From Sulfitobacter sp. (GTDB taxonomy: Bacteria; Pseudomonadota; Alphaproteobacteria; Rhodobacterales; Rhodobacteraceae): DNA of 11,035 nt. How positions within the stretch are numbered: the stretch's first letter is position 1; every line of letters begins with the position of its first letter. Positions 6,132-11,035 of this stretch are shown here, piece after piece. Location of the stretch: positions 1 to 11,035 of the forward strand of contig JAGXHD010000143.1 of assembly GCA_024636395.1 (NCBI GenBank), written 5' to 3'. The position numbers and the translations under genes were made by a program. Under the pieces are notes generated by a model. That model had not been told where the DNA came from and did not search any database. It saw only the letters and a list, made by a program, of their open reading frames with translations.

Positions 6132-6683
6132 ATGAAGCGCCCCACTCTCACCAGACCGCACCGCCGTACCGTCCTCAAATGGACCCATGGCCTCATGATC
6201 CCACTGTTCGTTTGGTTTATGTTGGTCACGCCCGATGTGGTGGTCCCGATGGGCAGAGGGTGGTTTGCGTTGCATTCCAATCTGGCGCTGGTGTTCGTGT
6301 CGATCTGCCTGCTATGGACCGCCGACGTGATGCGGCGCGGGCTGGCCTCGCGTCCGGGGCCGAAGTTGCAGGGCTGGGCACGTTTGGTTCATAAGCCGCT
6401 ACATCTGACGATCGTTTGGGGGCTGTTTCTTGTGGCGCTCGGCGGTTTTCTGTTAGGGCTGACTTCGGTCGTCCAGATCAGGGCAGGCCTGTGGCTGCCC
6501 TTTGCCCCGGCCATGGGCTGGCAGCGCGCCCACGATCTCGTCGGCACGCTGCATATCTACCAGTTCTACCTGCTGGGCGTGGTTATTGCAGGCCATGCCG
6601 CATTTCACATCTGGCGCCACGTCAGGCTGCGCGACAACGCCCTGCGCATCATGGCCCCGAAGGCCTTGCACCGGTTTTTGTAA
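6132..6683 (+). CDS. Cytochrome b561-like (cytochrome b/b6 domain) four-helix membrane protein
   Basis: The 183-residue protein has four hydrophobic helices (about 20-39, 47-64, 91-110, 140-158) and histidines placed for b-type heme: H19, H48, H87/H91, H141 and H155/H159. This resembles Ni/Fe-hydrogenase b subunit-like and bacterial cytochrome b561 proteins, which move electrons between quinones and a partner across the inner membrane. A basic end (RPHRR at the N terminus, RHVRLR near residue 165) suggests both termini are cytoplasmic. No hydrogenase or dehydrogenase partner gene is adjacent, so the electron donor is unknown. ATG 6132 is chosen because the in-frame TTG at 6126 adds only two codons; neither start has a Shine-Dalgarno site. 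The gap to the Rid gene is 33 nt. Confidence 0.8.
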   Translation: MKRPTLTRPHRRTVLKWTHGLMIPLFVWFMLVTPDVVVPMGRGWFALHSNLALVFVSICLLWTADVMRRGLASRPGPKLQGWARLVHKPLHLTIVWGLFLVALGGFLLGLTSVVQIRAGLWLPFAPAMGWQRAHDLVGTLHIYQFYLLGVVIAGHAAFHIWRHVRLRDNALRIMAPKALHRFL

Positions 6684-6739
6684 GCCCCCTTGACCCTGTG
6701 GGGCGCAGGGATGAAGGTCAGGGCCAATCCAACAACCGC

Positions 6740-6744
6740 AAAGG
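6740..6744 (+). promoter_or_regulatory. Shine-Dalgarno site supporting a TTG start for the zinc-ribbon protein
   Basis: AAAGG at 6740-6744 lies 7 nt before TTG 6752, in the frame of the zinc-ribbon protein. The other in-frame candidate, GTG at 6698, has no Shine-Dalgarno bases. No in-frame ATG occurs between the cytochrome b stop and the first cysteine motif. Confidence 0.5.
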
Positions 6745-6751
6745 CCACCCC

Positions 6752-7873
6752 TTGCCCGACAAGCCCCCAGATTTCGGGCTCGCTCCCGTCCTCCAAGAGC
6801 ACCGCTTTCCCTGCGATACCTGTGGCAGCGATCTGCGGTTCGAGCCGGCAAGTGGCGATCTGAAATGCGATCATTGCGGCCATGTCGAACCCATCGGAAC
6901 CGTCTGGACCAAGGCACGCGCCGTAGCGGAGCTTGATTTAGGGCGGGGGATTGCGCAGACGCTCGATGCCACCGAAATGGAGGAAACACGGGTCAGCCAA
7001 TGCCCCAATTGCGCCGCACAGGTCGAGCTTGATCCCAACACGCAGGCCACGGAATGTCCTTTTTGCGCGACCCCAGTGGTGGTCGATACGGGCGTACACC
7101 GCCATATCAAGCCGCGAGCGGTGCTGCCCTTCGCGCTGGCGCAGGAAACCGCGCGCGACGCGATGAAAGATTGGCTCGGCGGTCTGTGGTTTGCGCCGAA
7201 CGGCCTGCAAGCCTACGCTAGGAAGGGCCGCGAGATGGACGGCATCTACGTCCCTTACTGGACCTACGATGCCCAGACCGAGACGCGCTACACCGGCGAG
7301 CGCGGCACGGTCTATTACGAGACCCGCACCGTAACGCGCGACGGTAAACGACAACAGGTGCGCGTCGCCAAGGTGCGCTGGCGCGGTGCGTCGGGGCGCG
7401 TGGCGCGGTTTTTCGACGATGTATTGGTGCTCGGTTCGCGGTCGCTTCCCAAGCGGTTCACCGACGCGCTGGAGCCCTGGGATCTGGCGGCCCTGGAACC
7501 CTACGCTCCCGAATATCTCGCCGGCTTTCGCGCGGAGGGCTATACCGTCGCGCTTGATGAAGGCTTTGCCGAGGCCCGCGCGAAGATGGACGCGATGATC
7601 CAGCGCGACATCAAATTCGACATCGGCGGCGACCGCCAGCGCATCCACTCAATGGATGTGGCCGTGACGGATACCACCTTCAAGCACATCTTGCTCCCGG
7701 TCTGGCTTGCTGCGTACAAATATCGCGGCAAATCCTACCGTTTCGTTGTGAACGGCCGCACAGGCCGTGTTCAGGGGGAGCGGCCCTATTCCGCGATCAA
7801 GATCGCATTCGCCGTCATCGCAGGGCTTATCATCGCCGCCGGTGTGGGCTTTCTCTATGCACAGAATGGATAA
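6752..7873 (+). CDS. Double zinc-ribbon ('TFIIB-type zinc ribbon') protein with C-terminal membrane anchor
   Basis: From TTG 6752 the protein has 373 residues. A first zinc ribbon is formed by C21/C24 and C39/C42 (CDTCG, CDHCG), a second by C84/C87 and C102/C105 (CPNC, CPFC). A long mixed domain rich in aromatic residues follows (YVPYWTYDAQTETRYTGERG near 167-186) and a single hydrophobic helix near 349-370 ends the chain, so the ribbons are probably cytoplasmic and tail-anchored. Members are often misannotated as PriA-helicase or replication-factor-like only because of the ribbons; no helicase motif is present. In related bacteria the family occurs near SPFH 'virion core' and TelA genes, supporting membership in the same module. 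The start is uncertain: GTG 6698 would add 18 residues. The role is unknown. Confidence 0.8.
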   Translation: MPDKPPDFGLAPVLQEHRFPCDTCGSDLRFEPASGDLKCDHCGHVEPIGTVWTKARAVAELDLGRGIAQTLDATEMEETRVSQCPNCAAQVELDPNTQATECPFCATPVVVDTGVHRHIKPRAVLPFALAQETARDAMKDWLGGLWFAPNGLQAYARKGREMDGIYVPYWTYDAQTETRYTGERGTVYYETRTVTRDGKRQQVRVAKVRWRGASGRVARFFDDVLVLGSRSLPKRFTDALEPWDLAALEPYAPEYLAGFRAEGYTVALDEGFAEARAKMDAMIQRDIKFDIGGDRQRIHSMDVAVTDTTFKHILLPVWLAAYKYRGKSYRFVVNGRTGRVQGERPYSAIKIAFAVIAGLIIAAGVGFLYAQNG

Positions 7874-7876
7874 GAC

Positions 7877-8554
7877 ATGAGCCAGATCGACACGCTCGAC
7901 CAGATCCACACAGCGCGCTATTCGTGCCGCGCTTTCCTGCCGGAGCCCGTGCCGCAGGCCGATCTTGCGCGCATCGTGCGCAGCGCGCGCCAAGTGCCCT
8001 CGTGGTGCAACGCGCAGCCCTGGCAGGTCGAGATTACACGCGGAACTGCCACAGACCGCCTGCGCGTCAAGTTGACGGAGACGGCGCTGGCGGGCACGCC
8101 TCCTGCCCCCGATCTGGAGTGGCCTTCCACATACACCGGCGCCTACTCCGATCGTCGTCGCACCTGCGGCTTCCAGCTCTATGATGCCGTGGGCATCAAG
8201 AAATCGGATCGCGCCGGCCGCGCCGCTCAGATGATGCGCAATTACGCGTTTTTCGACGCGCCGCATGTGGCGATCATCCACTCTCCCGCAGAGCTCGGCC
8301 CGTATGGCGCGATGGATACTGGCGGCTTCGTCGCCGCCTTCACGCTGGCCGCGACGGCCCTTGGCATCGCCACGATCCCACAGGCCGCCATCGCCGCCTA
8401 TGCCCCGCTTCTGAAGGAGCATCTGGGCATCGCCGACGACCGCCTGATCCTTTGCGCTATCTCGTTGGGCTATGCTGATCCCGACGCGCCGGCGAACCAG
8501 TTCCGCACCGAGCGCGCTGACCCAAGCGACATCATTCGCTGGCACGACGCATGA
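7877..8554 (+). CDS. Nitroreductase-family FMN-dependent oxidoreductase
   Basis: The 225-residue protein carries the nitroreductase fold: an N-terminal FMN-phosphate motif ARYSCRAF (13-20) and PSWCNAQPWQVEI (about 41-53), equivalent to the PSxxNxQPW motif. A central helix region GIATIPQAAIAAYAPLLKEH and a C-terminal strand with GYADPDAP precede the end. Members reduce nitro compounds, quinones or other electrophiles with NAD(P)H, acting as cytoplasmic dimers; the physiological substrate cannot be deduced. It starts 3 nt after the zinc-ribbon gene with a weak GGA at 7868-7870. Its TGA overlaps the dtd ATG in an ATGA (8551-8554), so these genes are probably co-translated. Full length, with no sign of disruption. 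Confidence 0.88.
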   Translation: MSQIDTLDQIHTARYSCRAFLPEPVPQADLARIVRSARQVPSWCNAQPWQVEITRGTATDRLRVKLTETALAGTPPAPDLEWPSTYTGAYSDRRRTCGFQLYDAVGIKKSDRAGRAAQMMRNYAFFDAPHVAIIHSPAELGPYGAMDTGGFVAAFTLAATALGIATIPQAAIAAYAPLLKEHLGIADDRLILCAISLGYADPDAPANQFRTERADPSDIIRWHDA

Positions 8555-8994
8555 GGGCGCTCCTGCAGCGGGTGACGCATGCCAGTGTGAGCGTGGAGGG
8601 AGAGGTGATCGGCGAGATCCGTGCGGGGCTCACGATCTTCGTCTGCGCAATGCCGGACGACAGCCCCGAGACCGCACAGGCCCTTGCGCTCAAGATCTCG
8701 AAGCTGCGTTTGTTCAAGGACGAGGCAGGCAAGATGAACCTGAGCCTCGCCCAAACCGGCGGTGCGGCCTTGGTCGTCAGCCAGTTCACCCTAGCCGCCG
8801 ACACATCGCGCGGCACGCGCCCTGGCTTTTCCTACGCGGCAAAACCGGAGCAGGCCGAAGCGCTCTATCTGGGGTTCGCACAGGCTCTACGTGATCTGGA
8901 TGTGCCCGTTCAGACAGGCAGGTTCGGCGCGGATATGTCCGTGGCGCTGGTCAATGACGGGCCAGTGACGATCTGGCTCGATACCGCCGCTTAA
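8551..8994 (+). CDS. dtd: D-aminoacyl-tRNA deacylase Dtd
   Basis: Dtd hydrolyses D-amino acids (and glycine) mischarged on tRNAs, as a cytoplasmic homodimer that proofreads translation. The 147-residue length equals the family norm. The catalytic-site motif SQFTLAAD begins at S77 with T80 in place, followed by RGTRPGFSYAA. The second signature NDGPVTIWLDT at 135-145 provides the Gly-cisPro dipeptide (G137-P138) that excludes L-aminoacyl-tRNA. The start ATG overlaps the nitroreductase stop (ATGA), with no independent ribosome-binding site, so its translation is probably coupled. Its TAA overlaps the TAA of the convergent hlyD gene at TTAA (8991-8994). Confidence 0.95.
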   Translation: MRALLQRVTHASVSVEGEVIGEIRAGLTIFVCAMPDDSPETAQALALKISKLRLFKDEAGKMNLSLAQTGGAALVVSQFTLAADTSRGTRPGFSYAAKPEQAEALYLGFAQALRDLDVPVQTGRFGADMSVALVNDGPVTIWLDTAA

Positions 8995-10169
8995 GGCTCG
9001 CGCAGCGCCTGCTTGGATTTATAGAGCGGCTTCAAAAGGTATTGCAGCACCGTCTTGGAGCCTGTGTGCAGCTCCACGCTGGCTTGCATGCCGGGGCGGA
9101 TCTGCAATTCGGTCTGCCGCGCGGTGAGGTTTTCCGTATCGACAGCGACCGTCACCTTGTAGTGCGGATCGCCGTCGGGATCGCGCGCGCGCTCGTCCTT
9201 GAACACATCCGCCGAGATGAGCTTCACTTCGCCCTTCAGCGTGCCATAGATGGTGTAATCATAAGCCGAGAGTTTAACCGTGGCTTCCTGACCGGGGCGC
9301 ACGCCCGCGATGTCCTCCGGCCGAACGCGTGCCTCGACGAAAAGCTCCTCGTCGAGCGGGATGATCTGGAGAATTTCCTCACCGGGGCGCACGACACCAC
9401 CGATCGTGGTCACGTTGAGATTGTTAACGATCCCGCGCATCGGGCTGTGCAACACGGTCCGGTCAAGCTGGTCGGTGCTCGCCCTGAGGTTCTGGCGCAG
9501 GGTGGACAGCTCCTTGAGCACGTCTGAATATTCCTGCGCGCGCTCCAGCTGCGTGCCGGTGACGACCTGATCGTATTTGATCTTGGCATCGGCAAATGCC
9601 TTGCGCGCACGGGTCGCCTCGATCATCGAAACGATCTTGTTTTTCAGCAGCGCATCCATCAGGTCGCGCTCCCGCTGCGCCTCCACCAGCACCCGCTCCG
9701 CTCCATCCACTGAACTCACGTAGTCGGATTGCCGCGCTTCCAGCAGCGCCGCCTCGGAGGCGACGATATCGGGGGTGCGATCGCGCCATTCGGCAGTCAC
9801 GTCAAACTCGAACGCACCTTCCATTTCCGCCTCGAGACGCACACGGCGGATCTCGAAAGCGCTGATCTGGTCACGCAGATCATCGACGGAAGACTGGAAG
9901 CCCGTGTTATGCAGGCGCGCCAACACATCGCCCGCCTCCACGATATCGCCCTCGCCCACGGCAAGCTCGGCCAGAATGCCGCCCTCTAGGTTCTGGATGA
10001 TCTGGGGCCGTGAGCTGGAAATCATCGATCCTTCTGCGCGCACGATCTCATCGATCCAGGCGAAGAACGCCCAGACCAGGAACACTATGAGCGTCCCGGC
10101 GCTCAACCAGACGACCATCGAGGGGCCGCGCATTTGACGGGCGATATGCGTATCCATGGCAGCGCTCAT
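8991..10169 (-). CDS. HlyD-family type I secretion periplasmic adaptor (membrane fusion protein)
   Basis: A 392-residue protein with one transmembrane helix (about 17-38) after a short cytoplasmic N terminus. It has the classic lipoyl-like half motif RPQIIQNLEGGILAEL (about 54-69) and GDIVEAGDVLARL. A long coiled-coil hairpin (about 90-260) and the second lipoyl/beta-barrel half follow (VLHSPMRGIVNNL, then GVVRPGEEILQIIPL). The family-typical end contains IRPGMQASVELHTGSKTVLQ. It bridges the inner-membrane ABC exporter to a TolC-like outer-membrane channel, which is not encoded here. The start is ATG 10169: GGAGGT (10180-10175 on the minus strand) lies 5 nt upstream, and the ATG overlaps the ABC gene stop (ATGA). 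A longer upstream reading is an overlap artefact. Confidence 0.93.
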   Translation of the reverse strand: MSAAMDTHIARQMRGPSMVVWLSAGTLIVFLVWAFFAWIDEIVRAEGSMISSSRPQIIQNLEGGILAELAVGEGDIVEAGDVLARLHNTGFQSSVDDLRDQISAFEIRRVRLEAEMEGAFEFDVTAEWRDRTPDIVASEAALLEARQSDYVSSVDGAERVLVEAQRERDLMDALLKNKIVSMIEATRARKAFADAKIKYDQVVTGTQLERAQEYSDVLKELSTLRQNLRASTDQLDRTVLHSPMRGIVNNLNVTTIGGVVRPGEEILQIIPLDEELFVEARVRPEDIAGVRPGQEATVKLSAYDYTIYGTLKGEVKLISADVFKDERARDPDGDPHYKVTVAVDTENLTARQTELQIRPGMQASVELHTGSKTVLQYLLKPLYKSKQALREP

Positions 10170-11035
10170 GCGGCACCTCCGTTGATGGCGGTAAGATGCG
10201 CGAGGACTTGGTCTTTCGGGCCATCGATGCTCAGCCGGCCATTGTGCAGAATGATCGTGCGGGTTGTCAGCGCCAGAATGGGCGCGCGGTGCGTCGCGAT
10301 CACGGCGGTGCGCCCGGCGATCCACGTCTCGAGACGCTTGACAAGCGCTGTCTCCAGCTTCTGGTCCAGCGCCGCCGTCGGCTCATCGAGCAGGCAGACC
10401 TGAGGGTTTTGCAGCCAAAGCCTTGCCCAGCCGATAGATTGGCGCTGCCCGATAGAGAGCCCGCCACCTGCATCGAGGATCTCCAGATCGAGGCCCTTGG
10501 GATGGGAGCGGACAAAATCGCCAAGGCCCGCAAAATCGAGCGCGTCCATCAGGCGCGTATCGTCCCGCTCCAGCATCGTGAGATTGAGGTTGTCTCGCAA
10601 CGTCCCGGTAAACAGGCGCACGTCCTGGCCCAAATAGCCGATCAGGCGGCGCAGATCGCGCGGGTCGATCTGCGTCATCTCGGTCCCGTCAATGAGCACA
10701 CGGCCTTTGGTGGGGGCATAAAGACCGCTCAACACCTTGAGCAGCGACGATTTGCCGGAGCCATTGGCGCCAAGGATCGCCACACGCTGGCCCGGCAAGA
10801 TATTGATGCCCGGCAGTTCCAACGTCGGAGCGCCGTCCTCGCTATAGCGGAAAGTAATATCGCGCAGCTCGAAATTTCCGGTCAGCGCGTCGCGGCGCAT
10901 GTAGGTCCGGCCTGCGGCAGCGTCCTGCTCGGACCCCGCGATATGTTCCAGTCCGTCGAGCGCGGATTTAACGTTGCCCCATCGCGCCATAGTGCCCGCG
11001 AGTTGCGTCAGCGGCGCCAGTGTGCGCGAGGTCAG
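10166..11035 (-). CDS. Type I secretion ABC transporter, ATPase end (N-terminal part beyond the right edge)
   Basis: The frame is open to the window edge; upstream of the internal ATG at 10990 it reads RTLAPLTQLAGTMARWG, the connector between the last membrane helices and the nucleotide-binding domain, so the true start lies outside. The ATPase domain is complete: Walker A GANGSGKSS (codons about 10771-10745), Q-loop GYLGQDVRLFTG, signature LSIGQRQ, Walker B VCLLDEPTAALD and H-loop ATH. The signature reads LSIGQ instead of the usual LSGGQ. It energises export of an unfolded substrate, probably RTX or LapA/adhesin-like judging by resemblance to LapB-type exporters. It overlaps hlyD by 4 nt and is the upstream gene of that operon. 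The substrate gene is not in the window. Confidence 0.92.
   Translation of the reverse strand: MTSRTLAPLTQLAGTMARWGNVKSALDGLEHIAGSEQDAAAGRTYMRRDALTGNFELRDITFRYSEDGAPTLELPGINILPGQRVAILGANGSGKSSLLKVLSGLYAPTKGRVLIDGTEMTQIDPRDLRRLIGYLGQDVRLFTGTLRDNLNLTMLERDDTRLMDALDFAGLGDFVRSHPKGLDLEILDAGGGLSIGQRQSIGWARLWLQNPQVCLLDEPTAALDQKLETALVKRLETWIAGRTAVIATHRAPILALTTRTIILHNGRLSIDGPKDQVLAHLTAINGGAA

Noticed and set aside
6693..6711. Hairpin CCCTG-loop-CAGGG between cytochrome b and the zinc-ribbon gene as a terminator
   Set aside because: Only five base pairs with a 7-nt loop and no T-run; too weak to call.
6416..6751. Long upstream extension of the zinc-ribbon frame overlapping cytochrome b
   Set aside because: The extension reads as low-complexity Arg/Pro/Gly sequence, an out-of-frame shadow of the four-helix cytochrome b gene, and has no ribosome-binding site.
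6605..6883. Minus-strand ORF with a hydrophobic stretch (GVAFAVVGLALTFIP)
   Set aside because: It is antisense to the cytochrome b 3' end and the zinc-ribbon N terminus, both supported by domain motifs, and has no recognisable family; the hydrophobicity is likely a by-product of the codons opposite.
8986..9030. GCCGCT/AGCGGC inverted repeat around the dtd-hlyD junction as a bidirectional terminator
   Set aside because: The 6-bp arms are 33 nt apart with no strong inner stem and no T-runs; a stable terminator is unlikely.
10170..10325. 52-codon N-terminal extension of the HlyD reading frame
   Set aside because: It lies antisense-free but inside the C-terminal ATPase coding region in another frame, is Arg/His-rich without domain character, and ATG 10169 has a near-perfect GGAGGT 5 nt upstream.

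Overview
The window looks like chromosomal DNA from an alphaproteobacterium of the Rhodobacteraceae (Roseobacter group). It is GC-rich, densely coded and uses Shine-Dalgarno sites. The divergent tadA/rluB pair, the xpaC-telA-DUF2927-SPFH series and a LapB-like type I secretion ATPase with an HlyD adaptor all fit that family. This placement comes from recognising protein families by eye, not from a search.

Layout. Positions 1-79 (minus) hold the first 26 codons of tadA, the tRNA adenosine deaminase, divergent from an RluB/RsuA-type pseudouridine synthase (144-1193, plus). The short shared gap carries two inverted repeats and a two-codon ORF placed ahead of rluB. After rluB come a hairpin-rich stretch and a candidate promoter. 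A mostly co-directional plus-strand run follows: a 29-residue membrane peptide, xpaC, telA, a DUF2927 lipoprotein, an SPFH protein with a C-terminal GYF_2-like domain, a Rid-family protein, a cytochrome b561-like membrane protein, a double zinc-ribbon membrane protein, a nitroreductase and dtd. Dtd ends tail-to-tail with a minus-strand pair, an HlyD adaptor (8991-10169) and a type I secretion ABC ATPase that runs off the right edge.

How the genes may work together. XpaC, TelA, SPFH-GYF_2 and the zinc-ribbon protein belong to families known to co-occur in tellurite or 'toxic anion' resistance and membrane-stress neighbourhoods. Here they are joined by a predicted outer-membrane or periplasmic DUF2927 lipoprotein and possibly by the 29-residue peptide. 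Together they could form a membrane-associated assembly whose biochemical role is unknown. The Rid protein, cytochrome b and nitroreductase may be part of it (redox or reactive-metabolite handling) or may only share the locus. tadA, rluB and dtd are translation housekeeping genes. The hlyD/ABC pair is an independent protein-export unit whose substrate is not visible here.

No tRNA, rRNA, CRISPR array, insertion sequence or prophage gene was seen. The clearest unusual points are the cluster itself, short translated-leader arrangements ahead of rluB and ridA, the 29-codon membrane ORF coupled to xpaC, a Rid protein with Trp at the usual catalytic Arg position, and tail-to-tail genes sharing a TTAA.
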